Positions 8,860 to 17,332 of a DNA stretch of 64,000 nt are shown here, piece after piece. The stretch comes from Pelagicoccus sp. SDUM812003 (lineage in GTDB: Bacteria; Verrucomicrobiota; Verrucomicrobiia; Opitutales; Opitutaceae), in assembly GCF_031127815.1 (NCBI RefSeq), contig NZ_JARXHY010000011.1, forward strand, positions 1 to 64,000, in the 5' to 3' direction. A program made the translations under genes and the position numbers. The notes beneath the pieces are model-generated. The model ran no database searches, was not told the origin of the DNA, and saw only the letters and a list, made by a program, of their open reading frames with translations. The first letter of the stretch is position 1. Every line of letters begins with the position of its first letter.

Positions 8860-9333
8860 CTAGTTTTCGCGATCGGGTTGGATGAGATCGCTGAGCCATT
8901 GACGGGAGTCGTTGACGCTCTGTTGAAGGGCGTCATACGCTTTTTGAGAATCGGCTTTGACGCCTTCCCAGGTCGTTGGGGTAGCGTCGCCGATCGCTTG
9001 GATCCGATCTTTCAAATCAGCTGCCTGCGACTTGAGCGAGGCGATCTTCGGCTGAGCTGTTGATTTTGCGGAATCGGAGGACTCTTCAAGAACCGCCTCG
9101 AGGGATTGTATTTCAGATTCAATGACAGCAAGTCGTTTTCTCATCGCTTCGGAAAAGGCCTGCCTCCGCTCATACGTGACTGCCTCGATCTCTAAGCTTG
9201 TGGCGTCAGTGGAGACTTCCGTTTTCGGTGTTACGTCTGTGACTCTCGCTTCGGTGGAGACATCTGACGACTTCGAACAGCCGGCAGCTAAGATGCCGGT
9301 CAGGAGATAGATTGAGAAATGGATAGATTTCAT
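8860..9333 (-). CDS. Coiled-coil lipoprotein of unknown function
   Basis: 157 residues. A lipoprotein signal ends in LAAGC, with the acylated cysteine at residue 19. A short Ser/Thr-rich spacer follows. Residues about 50-145 are alpha-helical and Glu/Lys/Gln-rich with heptad-like leucine and alanine spacing, as in a coiled coil; TPTTWEGVKADSQKAYDALQ recurs in small periplasmic stress lipoproteins. Likely anchored to a membrane and facing the periplasm. It is the last member of a minus-strand run behind PRC-barrel copy 2 and a broken lipoprotein frame. Confidence 0.72.
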   Translation of the reverse strand: MKSIHFSIYLLTGILAAGCSKSSDVSTEARVTDVTPKTEVSTDATSLEIEAVTYERRQAFSEAMRKRLAVIESEIQSLEAVLEESSDSAKSTAQPKIASLKSQAADLKDRIQAIGDATPTTWEGVKADSQKAYDALQQSVNDSRQWLSDLIQPDREN

Positions 9334-9339
9334 AGTGGT

Positions 9340-9590
9340 TCCGGTTTTGCTTTTCGAGTTGGTGGACTACAGTTAGCGGGTTGATGATAGGCGGTCGCTG
9401 CTTCTGTTTTGGCGAAACAAGGGCTGTCTGCTGGACGATCGAAGCTATAGAAATGCTATCATCGATGCTTTTAGCTGTCTCTCGGAGCGAGGGAGAGGTG
9501 TCTTGAGCTTTTTGACAGCCCAGAGATCCGCAAGCGCTGGTGAGCGTGGCGAAGATGATGAGTACGATCAGGAAAGTGACGTGTTTTCAT
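9340..9590 (-). pseudogene. Frameshifted small lipoprotein gene
   Basis: An ATG at 9590 opens MKTRH, then the frame turns to nonsense. The +1 frame reads FLIVLIIFATLTSAC, a clean lipoprotein signal and lipobox, followed by GSLGCQKAQDTSPSLRETAKSIDDSISIAS. The two parts fit if one extra base near 9575 broke the gene. The shifted frame has no ATG, GTG or TTG of its own after an upstream TGA. It stays open to 9206, past the start of the next lipoprotein, so the original end is unclear. A sequencing error is the main alternative. Confidence 0.4.
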
Positions 9591-9623
9591 AAAGGCGTTT
9601 GGCGAGGCGTTCACCACTGCCTT

Positions 9624-10322
9624 TTAGCGGTGTATACAATCACTGGCGACGTTATGCTGGGCAACGTCGTGGGCTCGAGTGTCGAAAATTTTCTGTTTTG
9701 TCAGAGCGACATGGATGGTCGAGTGATGGTGGTCGATGTGTTCGATCGATTCGGGAAGGCTAAGGACTTGTTTTCCCGAAAACCAATTCCCGGTCTCAAT
9801 CACCAGTTCGGCGACTTTCCACTTATGGGTATCGATCGTTAGGGAACTGACTTTCCCTACAGGTCCGTCGCTTGCATTGAGTCGATAGCCAAAAAGTGAC
9901 TTGAAGGTTCGCAGGTGGATTGCGTCACCATCTACCTCCTTTTCCCTGACGGGACCGATCATGTCGCCCTCCGAGGCGTTGATTTGACTGCCGTCCAGCC
10001 AATAGGCCGACCACCCATAGTGATGGTGGACTGTCTCTTTGTAAGAGCGAGTGATCGCTGGAAAGGTCTTGAATGGAGGGCAGCTTTCGATCTGCGCTCG
10101 ACTAATCGTTGTTCTTAGCGGTTTGGGCTGAGCGAGGGCGTTTTTGTCAAAGGCTTCGGGAGCGAGCAGGGCATGCTGCGGTTCAATCTTGTCCCCGATT
10201 TCAACGACGAGGTAGCGTATTAGCCAGGTCGAGTCGTCGAAGTATACGTCCGAGATGCTGCCGACTTCCCCATCCGAAGTTAGGATCGACGTTTCGATCA
10301 GGTTCTTGGCGTCTGTTATCAT
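9624..10322 (-). CDS. Tandem PRC-barrel domain protein (copy 2)
   Basis: 232 residues, two PRC-barrel-like halves: about 1-85 (LIETSILTSDGEVGSISDVYFDD then IRYLVVEI) and about 135-210 (FGYRLNASDGPVGKVSSLTID then ELVIETGNWFSGKQVL). Same layout and length as the copy at 4267-4953, with clear sequence kinship, so an old duplication. No signal peptide. A His-rich tract (HHHYGW, HIDHHHST) is present. First gene of a minus-strand unit with two downstream lipoprotein frames. The promoter at 10348-10389 leaves a leader of only about 19 bases. Confidence 0.82.
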   Translation of the reverse strand: MITDAKNLIETSILTSDGEVGSISDVYFDDSTWLIRYLVVEIGDKIEPQHALLAPEAFDKNALAQPKPLRTTISRAQIESCPPFKTFPAITRSYKETVHHHYGWSAYWLDGSQINASEGDMIGPVREKEVDGDAIHLRTFKSLFGYRLNASDGPVGKVSSLTIDTHKWKVAELVIETGNWFSGKQVLSLPESIEHIDHHHSTIHVALTKQKIFDTRAHDVAQHNVASDCIHR

Positions 10323-10347
10323 AAAGTGTTTTATTTGTTAGTCCGAG

Positions 10348-10389
10348 AGTCTACCGGTTTGTCGCCGAGAGCGATACGGGGTGTTCGCC
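10348..10389 (-). promoter_or_regulatory. Island promoter motif, site 5 (PRC-barrel copy 2 operon)
   Basis: Minus strand GGCGAACACCCCGT, 22 bases, then TAGACT. It lies in the 416-base divergent region 10323-10738, which also holds site 6 for the opposite gene. I see no other gene in that region. Confidence 0.65.
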
Positions 10390-10691
10390 TACTAGAGCGC
10401 TTATTATGTTTGAGTCCCATTTCTGCGTTCCCCGAGCATCGGAAATCACGATGGGTGCGGAGTGTTTCGACGGGAGGCGATTCGCGGCGTGCGTCATTCG
10501 AGTCTTTGCAATGCGCGAAGCGAAAAGTCATCAAAATTTGGATACTAGCTATTGCGTGGCTTTCCTTCTTCTTGCTCGAACCCGGCTTTGGCGTCCGCTT
10601 CAGAGGGATATTCGAGCAGTCAAATGGTGCGCAATCGCCTGCGGATAGATTTCAGAGAGAAGGGGGGCGAATCAAAATTTTAATCCTCGAC

Positions 10692-10733
10692 GGGTAAGAC
10701 CCCATGTGATCGAGCTAGTGAGTCCTATATACT
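10692..10733 (+). promoter_or_regulatory. Island promoter motif, site 6 (DUF2934 gene)
   Basis: GGGTAAGACCCCAT, 22 bases, then TATACT. The predicted transcript start falls at or next to the ATG at 10739, so the mRNA may be leaderless. Confidence 0.75.
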
Positions 10734-10738
10734 TAGCC

Positions 10739-11011
10739 ATGAAGAGAAACAATATTCGTATGGATAAGTCTAGGGGGGCTGTCGTTTCGGAAGCTCCCGT
10801 ATCGCCTGCCGAGCGATCGTTCCAGTCGGAACCCAGCGAGAGTGACATTCGCGACTATGCGTATCACCTTTATGAGCACAGCAAAGAGACGACTGACAAC
10901 GATCTGGACAACTGGTTCGAGGCGAAGGCTCGTCTAGAGGCTCGCATCCCGCGGGAACGCGAATGCGGTCGGATGAGCTCTGAGCCAAGCGAAGGGACGG
11001 CGCGAACCTGA
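10739..11011 (+). CDS. DUF2934 family protein
   Basis: 90 residues from the ATG at 10739; the second ATG (10760, codon 8) is the alternative if a leader is required. The central SDIRDYAYHLYEHS then LDNWFEAKARLEARI matches the DUF2934 pattern, in which an I...AY.LYE helix is followed by D.W..A...L. DUF2934 proteins are small, soluble, of unknown function and common beside stress genes. N- and C-terminal tails are polar and probably disordered. Confidence 0.75.
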   Translation: MKRNNIRMDKSRGAVVSEAPVSPAERSFQSEPSESDIRDYAYHLYEHSKETTDNDLDNWFEAKARLEARIPRERECGRMSSEPSEGTART

Positions 11012-11103
11012 TTCGCAAGCACTCCGAAGGCTTAGTTCATCGATGATGGGGGAACGGCGAACGAGTGTCGTGGTTCATCACTCGGTCGATTTCAAAACAC
11101 GCC

Positions 11104-11547
11104 CTAGTCCGATTCTTCGGCGACTGTCTTTTTCGCGTCCTTAAGGCGTTTCGGTTCCACGTCAGACATCATTCCCCGGTACATCGAGCTATCGTTCGCC
11201 ATGTTGGACATCATATCGGCCATATCCTCGTGCATGGCGGATCGCTGCTCCACCATTTCCGAGAGCAGAGTGACGACCAGGTCCATCTTTTGGTCGTCTG
11301 AGGCGAGCTTGATTGCAGCGATTTGTTCCGCGAGTCTGGCGTCTTGCGCCTTCATCTCCGATATCAATTTGCTACGGTGTTCGCGCATGGCGAGTTGTCG
11401 TTCCGTATTGCGATCTTGCTTCATCGCCGGGCCCGGTTTCGGCTCGGCGGCCCGCGTATTTGTAGTCGTCGCGAGGGTCGCTGTGAAAGCCAAGGCTAGG
11501 GCCAGGGCGGAAAACGTTAAGAGCTTTGCGAGTGGGTGTTTTTTCAT
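11104..11547 (-). CDS. Secreted helical Met-rich protein, unknown function
   Basis: 147 residues with a Sec signal peptide (about 1-33, hydrophobic core LLTFSALALALAFTATLA, probable cleavage after TRAA). The mature part is a long charged helix (MKQDRNTERQLAMREHRSKL to EMVEQRSAMHEDM) ending in a Met-rich MADMMSNMANDSSMYRGMM. The layout recalls periplasmic CpxP/Spy-type chaperones or metal-binding helical proteins, but no LTxxQ motif is seen and I do not assign a family. A copy of the island promoter lies about 90 bases upstream. Confidence 0.65.
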   Translation of the reverse strand: MKKHPLAKLLTFSALALALAFTATLATTTNTRAAEPKPGPAMKQDRNTERQLAMREHRSKLISEMKAQDARLAEQIAAIKLASDDQKMDLVVTLLSEMVEQRSAMHEDMADMMSNMANDSSMYRGMMSDVEPKRLKDAKKTVAEESD

Positions 11548-11640
11548 GTTGGATCGTTTGCAGATTTCGATTGCTTGCCTGAAGCAGGGATTCCGACTTT
11601 AGGGAACCCTTGAGCAGGGGGTTGGTTGACGAAAGGCTGT

Positions 11641-11682
11641 AGTATAAACCTTCGGACACTGGAGCTCCATGGGGTGAAACGC
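11641..11682 (-). promoter_or_regulatory. Island promoter motif, site 7 (Met-rich secreted protein)
   Basis: Minus strand GCGTTTCACCCCAT, 22 bases, then TATACT. The predicted leader is about 87 bases. Confidence 0.7.
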
Positions 11683-11725
11683 TACCGGCGCCTTCGAATT
11701 CTATTCGCGGAAAGTGTATTGGAAA

Positions 11726-13132
11726 TCATCCTACGGTGCCTTCCATCTCCATTTCGATGAGGCGTTTGAGTTCGGCGCTGTACTCCATGGGAAACTGACG
11801 GGTCAGGTCGTTTACAAAACCGTTGACGCTGAGGCTCATGGCTTGAGCGTTGGTCAGTCCGCGTTGCTGCATGTAGAAGAGCTGATCGGATGAGACCTGG
11901 CTGACGGAGGCCTCGTGTTGGGTGACGTTGTTGTTTCCCCTCACCGTGATGGCAGGATAGGTGTCGGTTCGCGACTGGGTATTGATAAGCAGGGCGTCGC
12001 ACTCGGTGTTGTTCTTGCAGCCTTTGAGGTGTTTAGGAATGTGCACGCGCCCACGGTAGGTGGAGCGCCCGGAGCCGACGCTGACGGATTTCGCAATGAT
12101 GTTGCTGGAGGTATTGTCGGCGGCATGGATCATCTTCGCTCCGGTGTCCTGATGCTGGCCGTCGTTTGCCAGGGCTATGCTGAGCACCTCGCCGCGCGCT
12201 CCGCGGCCTTTGAGAATGACGCCCGGGTATTTCATGGTGAGCCGCGAGCCGATATTGCAGTCGATCCACTTGACGATGGCGTTTTCGTGGGCGAGGGCGC
12301 GTTTGGTGACGAGGTTGTAGACGTTGGACGACCAGTTTTGCACGGTGATGTACTCGATCTTGGCTCTCGGCATGGCGACCAGTTCGACCACCGCGCTGTG
12401 TAGGGTCGCGGTATCAAACTTGGGCGCGGTGCAGCCCTCCATGTAGGTGACCTCGGAGCCTTCGTCCGCGATGATGAGGGTGCGCTCGAACTGGCCGAAA
12501 TTTTCCGCATTGATGCGGAAGTAGGCCTGAAGCGGGTGGCTGACCTTTACGCCCGGCGGGACGTAGATGAAGGAGCCGCCGGAGAATACGGCGCTATTGA
12601 GGGCGGAGAATTTGTTGTCGGCGGTGGGGATCACTTTCCCGAACCATTTCCTGAAAATCTCCGGGTGCTGCATGAGCCCCTCGGTGCTGCCCATGAAGAG
12701 AACGCCTTGTTTGCCAACGCTGTCTTTTATATTTGAATACGCGGCTTCGCTGTCGAACTGAGCTTCGACCCCTGAGAGGAAACGACGTTCGTTTTCCGGA
12801 ATGCCGAGTCGCTCGAAGGTCTGCTTCACCTCGTCGGGCACATCGTCCCAGCTCTTCTTAGTCTGGCGATCCCCCGCTAGGTAGTAGCGGATCTGATCGA
12901 AGTGGATGTTATCCAGATCCGCGGTGGCCCAGTGGGTCGGGAGCGGTTTTTTCAGAAAGATGGCTAGGGCCCGCTTGCGAAAGGCCCGAATCCAATCGGG
13001 CTCTCCCTTGACATCGGAAATGTAGTCGATGGTCGCCTCGCTCAGCCCGGTGCCGGCGTCGTAGGCGTGATGTTCCTCGAAGCGAAAGTTGCCCCGCTCC
13101 CGGTCGACTTGGATATGTTTGTTGGCGATCAT
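11726..13132 (-). CDS. sufB: Fe-S cluster assembly scaffold SufB, orphan copy
   Basis: 468 residues, typical for SufB, which with SufC and SufD builds iron-sulfur clusters under oxidative or iron stress. Seen: [20 protein letters not shown], the beta-helix core, [21 protein letters not shown] with the conserved cysteine region, and [20 protein letters not shown]. SufC, SufD and SufS are absent from the flanks, so this is a lone gene among stress genes, perhaps an inducible second copy. The island promoter at 13306-13347 predicts a long leader of about 170 bases. Confidence 0.93.
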   Translation of the reverse strand: MIANKHIQVDRERGNFRFEEHHAYDAGTGLSEATIDYISDVKGEPDWIRAFRKRALAIFLKKPLPTHWATADLDNIHFDQIRYYLAGDRQTKKSWDDVPDEVKQTFERLGIPENERRFLSGVEAQFDSEAAYSNIKDSVGKQGVLFMGSTEGLMQHPEIFRKWFGKVIPTADNKFSALNSAVFSGGSFIYVPPGVKVSHPLQAYFRINAENFGQFERTLIIADEGSEVTYMEGCTAPKFDTATLHSAVVELVAMPRAKIEYITVQNWSSNVYNLVTKRALAHENAIVKWIDCNIGSRLTMKYPGVILKGRGARGEVLSIALANDGQHQDTGAKMIHAADNTSSNIIAKSVSVGSGRSTYRGRVHIPKHLKGCKNNTECDALLINTQSRTDTYPAITVRGNNNVTQHEASVSQVSSDQLFYMQQRGLTNAQAMSLSVNGFVNDLTRQFPMEYSAELKRLIEMEMEGTVG

Positions 13133-13305
13133 AGTCCGAAAGGTTTGATGCGGTATGCGAGGGGGGAGCGATGAATGCCGATGAGTCGAAGGTAGCGGTC
13201 CTTAGCCGCTAGCAAGGAAACGTGTCCCGCTTCGGGAAAAGGCAGGTCTGCGTTTCGTCTATTTTTGCGTGAGCGTTTGTGTAAGCATGATGATTGCACG
13301 GTCCG

Positions 13306-13347
13306 ATGATGGACCAATGCTGGTAAATCCGCTATGGGGTCTAATCC
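13306..13347 (-). promoter_or_regulatory. Island promoter motif, site 8 (sufB)
   Basis: Minus strand GGATTAGACCCCAT, 22 bases, then CATCAT. The upstream half is diverged; core and spacing are kept. It lies in the sufB/BON divergent region, about 170 bases from the sufB start. Confidence 0.6.
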
Positions 13348-13440
13348 GGTGCTTTTCGAAGCCCAGGAGGAGGGAGGTGGTCCAGCGGTACGGCTTCGGA
13401 TTGGCCGTTTCGTCTCCCTTCTAGGACTCTGCGGCGGGTT

Positions 13441-13482
13441 GGGTTTGACCCCATGGTGTCAGAGGGAGCTTCGCGTAATAAT
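13441..13482 (+). promoter_or_regulatory. Island promoter motif, site 9 (BON-domain gene)
   Basis: GGGTTTGACCCCAT, 22 bases, then AATAAT (preceded by T). The 14-mer is identical to site 10. The ATG inside the motif (13453) cannot be the start codon if this promoter is used. Confidence 0.75.
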
Positions 13483-13488
13483 GTTGGT

Positions 13489-14250
13489 ATGCTTGATTCC
13501 GATGCCGACCAGAATTTGGGAATGAGGAAGTTTCTGGCCAAGGAGACGCCGCCAGCGGAGCTTTCGCGTTTCGCCGCCAACAGAAGACTCGAACGCGAAA
13601 TCCGAGACTCGTTCAGCCTGCGAAGGATTCTCGGAAATCGTGTTTTCGTGAAAGCGGACGGTGGGGTGGTGACTTTGAGGGGAAGTTTACGTGACGAAGA
13701 GGAACGCTGCCTTGCGGTCGAGACAGTCGCCAGCGTCTCGGGCGTAAGTGAGGTGGTGGATGAACTGATTCTGGGCGACCGTTCCCAAGTCGGATCCAGC
13801 TCAGCCTTGGTCGCCACCATCTACGTGCGCCTGCTGTCGAAAGCGAATGTGGGTCTCGAGGCGGTCAGCATAGAGGACCAGTCGGGCGTGATTTTGGTAA
13901 AAGGGGTGGTCGATAATCCAGTGCGAAAGCTGTTGATCGAAACGCTCATCCTCGAAACCAAAGGGGTATCATCGCTAAAGAACGAATTGCGCGTCGACCC
14001 CTTGGCTATCGGGGAAACTGCAACCGAGAGCGTGGACGACGCCTCGATCACCGGCATGGTCCGGAGCGCTTTGAAATCCGCAGGTTTGCACGCCGAAATA
14101 CGAATCTACAACGGATTGATCGTTCTTTCAGGAGTCGCTGCGGATCTGGCGGAGCGGAGCATGATCGGGGCCATCGCTCAAAGTTTCAGGGGAGTCAGAT
14201 GGGTGACCAACGAAATGTCCGTTCGTCGCGGCGAGCTTCCTTACGCCTGA
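13489..14250 (+). CDS. Triple BON-domain protein
   Basis: 253 residues from the ATG at 13489, which coincides with the transcription start predicted from the promoter at 13441-13482. An ATG at 13522 is the alternative; the ATG at 13453 lies inside the promoter. Three BON units are seen, each a strand-helix-strand with a glycine-rich turn: about 30-90 (VFVKADGGVVTLRGSLRDEEER), 105-165 (VSIEDQSGVILVKGVVDN) and 185-250 (IRIYNGLIVLSGVAADLAE). BON domains bind membranes or phospholipid and occur in osmotic-stress proteins such as OsmY. No signal peptide is apparent, so it is probably cytoplasmic. Confidence 0.8.
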   Translation: MLDSDADQNLGMRKFLAKETPPAELSRFAANRRLEREIRDSFSLRRILGNRVFVKADGGVVTLRGSLRDEEERCLAVETVASVSGVSEVVDELILGDRSQVGSSSALVATIYVRLLSKANVGLEAVSIEDQSGVILVKGVVDNPVRKLLIETLILETKGVSSLKNELRVDPLAIGETATESVDDASITGMVRSALKSAGLHAEIRIYNGLIVLSGVAADLAERSMIGAIAQSFRGVRWVTNEMSVRRGELPYA

Positions 14251-14345
14251 ATCGGTGTATACAGATATAGACTACGAGCTTCGAGCGTGTGGGGCCTTGC
14301 GACCATGAGAACGGTCGTTTCAAGGCTGTTTGGTCTTTCTGGCGA

Positions 14346-14387
14346 GGGTTTGACCCCATATCGGTTTTAACCGCGATAGTCTATGGT
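14346..14387 (+). promoter_or_regulatory. Island promoter motif, site 10 (14397 gene and omega paralogue 2)
   Basis: GGGTTTGACCCCAT, 22 bases, then TATGGT. The predicted transcript start is within a few bases of the ATG at 14397. Confidence 0.75.
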
Positions 14388-14396
14388 GAAGGGTGA

Positions 14397-14684
14397 ATGA
14401 CTGACTTAACTAGAATTCGGGCCACACCGACATTTCGTGTGGCGAGGGAGAGCTCATCCTTGCGGGACCGAGTACACTCCCGTTCACGCGAACTCGCCAG
14501 CATGGCTGGCCGTGGAGCCTGTGAGATCACTCAGCGCGACTACGAGCAGGCGAAGCGCGACTTGACGGGCGAAGTGGATCTGGATCGCCAGAACGCGGCG
14601 CTTGATCGTGTACGGTCGCTTGGTCACGTTCGCACAGACTCCTGCCCGACACCTTCGCCACCTGAATCCTTCAATCGATTGTGA
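14397..14684 (+). CDS. Small soluble protein of unknown function, coupled to omega paralogue 2
   Basis: 95 residues. The centre, RELASMAGRGACEITQRDYEQ then AKRDLTGEVDLDRQNAALD, has the feel of a conserved helical module seen in small Verrucomicrobial and Acidobacterial proteins, but I cannot name a family. The ends are polar. AAGGG lies just before the ATG. Its TGA overlaps the GTG start of the omega-like gene (GTGA), so translation is probably coupled. Confidence 0.6.
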   Translation: MTDLTRIRATPTFRVARESSSLRDRVHSRSRELASMAGRGACEITQRDYEQAKRDLTGEVDLDRQNAALDRVRSLGHVRTDSCPTPSPPESFNRL

Positions 14685-14950
14685 GAGTCGAATATTTGAA
14701 TACCGCCCAAACGATAATCACTGACCCGTACATCCTCGTGAACCTGATTTCGCTACGCGTCAAGCAGCTGCGACAAGGAAGTCGTCCCTTTGTTGAATCC
14801 TTGGAACGTCTTTCATATTTGGATACTGCGTTGCGGGAAATCATGGAAGGAAAAATTGGCTACGAGCTACTTGGCTCCCATACCCTGCGATACCCAGCGA
14901 ACAATCTTCACCGGGTAGAGGTGGAGAATGTCGCCGCTTCCAGGAGGTAG
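14681..14950 (+). CDS. RNA polymerase omega subunit, paralogue 2
   Basis: 89 residues starting at a GTG that overlaps the upstream stop. The core is [31 protein letters not shown] and DTALREIMEGKIGYEL, closely related to the copy at 6305-6517 (shared TDPYILVN, RVKQLR.GS.P.VESLE, ALREI.EGKI.YEL). The C-terminal extension (about 60-89) is unique and basic. Two omega-like genes 8 kb apart, each behind the same promoter type, is unusual. It may modify RNA polymerase under stress. Confidence 0.78.
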   Translation: MRVEYLNTAQTIITDPYILVNLISLRVKQLRQGSRPFVESLERLSYLDTALREIMEGKIGYELLGSHTLRYPANNLHRVEVENVAASRR

Positions 14951-15115
14951 CCCGCATCTTGTCCAAACTGGTCATGCTCCGCCTTCATTCGTAGAAGGTG
15001 TTTTGCCCAAATGAAAGCGCCGCGCGGTCGAGCTCTCCTCACGTTCCCGTCGCTGGGTAGAGCCATCGCTTACGGGAGGTGGGCGGTTCACAGATCACAG
15101 TAGGGAAGTCCCCGG

Positions 15116-16171
15116 CTACTTGGAGCGCTGGTCGTTGAGGTGCCCGTTGAGGTAGTCAGGTGGACCTTCGCCGTTGTCCGATCTAGAATCTGGATACATG
15201 CCCTTGAAGAACTTGAAGACGTCGCTATCGGTGGAAAGCACGATGGTGGAATCAGTTGAAACGATGGTACGGTAGGCCTGCATCATGCGTGTGAATTCGT
15301 AGAATTCGACGGATTGGGGGCTTTGGTTGTAGACTAGGGAGTAGATCTCGGTGGCTTTGGCGTCCGCGAGGCCGCGGATTTCTTCGACCGCGCGGTAGGC
15401 TTCGGATTGGATCTTGTTGAGATCGCGCATGCGATTTCCCCGGATACGCGCCGCCTCGCCATTGCCTTCCGAGAGAAAGCGCTCCGCGATCTGGCGTCGT
15501 TCGCTGATCATTCGATCGTAGATCTTGGGACGCACGCTTTCGTTGTAGTTGATGCGCTTGAAACGAATATCCAAAAGTTCGATACCGAATACCCGCACCT
15601 TTTCGGACGCTTCGTCGAAAATCTCCTTTTCCACCAGCATGCGGCCTTTTTGGATCGGAACCAAGGCGCCCATGTCGAGGGCCTGTTCCGCTTCGGTGAG
15701 AAAGGTATCGCGCAGGGGGGATCTATCTTTGGTGGTGCGAATGATCTCGATCAGCTCGTGTTTGGCCACGGCGTTTCGGGTTTCGCTTCCAAGGATGTCG
15801 TCCAAGCGGGACTGGGCGCTGCGTTCGTCGCGCAACCTGAGAAAATACTGCAGCGGGTCGGTGATACGCCAGCGAGCGAAGAGGTCTACGGAGATGTAGA
15901 GTTTGTCCTTGGTAGGCATGTCGGACGGGGATCCGTCCCATTCCATAATGCGCTTGTCGATCGGGTTGACCTCCTGAACGAATGGGGCCTTGAACTTCAG
16001 GCCAGCCGTAGTGACGGGGGATCCGATGGGCTTGCCGAACTGGGTGACGATCACCTGTTCGACTTCGCCCACCTTGTAGATCGAGCTGGTGGCCACGAAG
16101 ATCCCGATGGCGAGAATGATAATGACGGCGATTGTCTTATAGTTGTTCACTTGTGGTATTCCGGTTGGCAT
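15116..16171 (-). CDS. hflC: Membrane protease modulator HflC (SPFH family)
   Basis: 351 residues. One N-terminal membrane helix (about 12-34), then an SPFH/band 7 domain (EVEQVIVTQFGKPIG, YISVDLFARWRITDP, VFGIELLDIRFKRINY), then a long helix (RGNRMRDLNKIQSEAYRAVEEIRGLADAKATEIY) that packs the cage. With HflK it forms a large periplasm-facing assembly around the FtsH protease and restrains turnover of membrane proteins. Its start overlaps the 3' end of hflK by 35 bases. The C-terminal tail (PDSRSDNGEGPPDYLNGHL) is polar. Confidence 0.92.
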   Translation of the reverse strand: MPTGIPQVNNYKTIAVIIILAIGIFVATSSIYKVGEVEQVIVTQFGKPIGSPVTTAGLKFKAPFVQEVNPIDKRIMEWDGSPSDMPTKDKLYISVDLFARWRITDPLQYFLRLRDERSAQSRLDDILGSETRNAVAKHELIEIIRTTKDRSPLRDTFLTEAEQALDMGALVPIQKGRMLVEKEIFDEASEKVRVFGIELLDIRFKRINYNESVRPKIYDRMISERRQIAERFLSEGNGEAARIRGNRMRDLNKIQSEAYRAVEEIRGLADAKATEIYSLVYNQSPQSVEFYEFTRMMQAYRTIVSTDSTIVLSTDSDVFKFFKGMYPDSRSDNGEGPPDYLNGHLNDQRSK

Positions 16172-17159
16172 TGAGATTGAGCAGGGGCAGGAGCTGGCTG
16201 GTATGTTCGTCGATAACGACTTTCGCGTGGATGCCCGGCATGATGTCCTCGAGGGTTTCGATATAGATGCGCCGTCTCGTGACCTCCGGAGCTTTGCTGT
16301 ATTCCGCTAGCAAGGCGCTGAAGCGAGCCACGTCGCCCTCCGCCTCGTTGATGCGTTTGAGGCGGTAGCCATCGGCTTCGCGGATGCGCTGGTCCTTCTC
16401 GCCCTCGGCAAGCGGGATCACCTTGTTGTAGTCCCGCCTCGCTTCGTTGATGAGCTTTTCCTTCTCCTGTTGGGCTTGGTTTACCTCGTTGAACGATTCC
16501 TGCACCGGAAGCGGCGGATTGATGTTCTTGAGTTGAACTTGATCGATGCTAATGCCCATGGCGTACTTGCTGGAGAGGGCTTGCATCTTGGTAAGGGCTT
16601 CGCTCTCGATCTCCTGACGTCCGATGGTGATAACCTCGTCCACGGTGCGATCTCCCACGACCTCCCGCATGACGGATTCGGAGACGTAGCGAAGAGTCGC
16701 GCTGGGGTTTCGCACTTCGAAGAGGAATTTTTGCGGCGTGGCGATGCGGTATTGGACGACCCACTCCACGAGGGCGGCGTTCAGGTCGCCAGTCACCATC
16801 TGCGTTTCCTGTCTGCTATCTCTCGTCTGAGACCCCTGGTAGGGGTCCGTCCCGCCGGGGGTAGTAAACCCGAACTCCTGTTTCAGCTGCCTTTTCACGG
16901 GGACGATGGTGGCCTCGTCGACGCCGAAGGGCATTTTGAAATGCAGTCCCGCCGGCACCTCCTTCAGGTAGGCTCCGAAGCGTTGCACGACAGCGACTGA
17001 ATCGCTGGGAACGGTATAGATTGACGACCAGGTCACCAATAAGATGATTACGACGAGAACGACAATCGGCATCGATTGAAGGCGAAAGCGTCGAAGCCGC
17101 GCGAGCAGAGCCTCTGATGAAAACGCTTGTTCGGTTTTTTGGGGTTCGGTGGTGGTCAT
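16137..17159 (-). CDS. hflK: Membrane protease modulator HflK (SPFH family)
   Basis: 340 residues. A basic N-terminus, one membrane helix (about 32-50, SMPIVVLVVIILLVTWSSIY), then a band 7 domain (AVVQRFGAYLKEVPAGLHFKMPFG, GDLNAALVEWVVQYRI, VRNPSATLRYVSESVMREVVG) and a charged helix (AEGEKDQRIREADGYRLKRINEAEGD). Partner of HflC. It lacks the long Gly-rich N-terminus of the E. coli protein. Upstream is a GC-rich palindrome (CGCGGGCCCGCG) and AT-rich DNA, but not the island motif. Confidence 0.92.
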   Translation of the reverse strand: MTTTEPQKTEQAFSSEALLARLRRFRLQSMPIVVLVVIILLVTWSSIYTVPSDSVAVVQRFGAYLKEVPAGLHFKMPFGVDEATIVPVKRQLKQEFGFTTPGGTDPYQGSQTRDSRQETQMVTGDLNAALVEWVVQYRIATPQKFLFEVRNPSATLRYVSESVMREVVGDRTVDEVITIGRQEIESEALTKMQALSSKYAMGISIDQVQLKNINPPLPVQESFNEVNQAQQEKEKLINEARRDYNKVIPLAEGEKDQRIREADGYRLKRINEAEGDVARFSALLAEYSKAPEVTRRRIYIETLEDIMPGIHAKVVIDEHTSQLLPLLNLNANRNTTSEQL

Positions 17160-17293
17160 GGTTTGCTAGATATTCTGGTTGATTGGAACGGTGGGCGTCT
17201 TGGGCTATAGCTTGTATTAACAAATAAAATACATCTACGCGGGCCCGCGCGTTCAGGAGTCGAGAGCGTTGCGTCGGACAGGGCTCTCTATGC

Positions 17294-17327
17294 AAAAAAA
17301 AAGGGGCCGATTTGAATCGGCCCTTTT
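17294..17327 (-). terminator. Intrinsic terminator downstream of the lysine-rich mini-protein
   Basis: GGGCCGATT pairs with AATCGGCCC in a nine-base-pair stem, followed on the minus strand by a run of nine U residues. The plus strand also ends in CCCUUUU, so it could act weakly in both directions. It separates this gene from hflK. Confidence 0.85.
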
Positions 17328-17332
17328 GTTCG

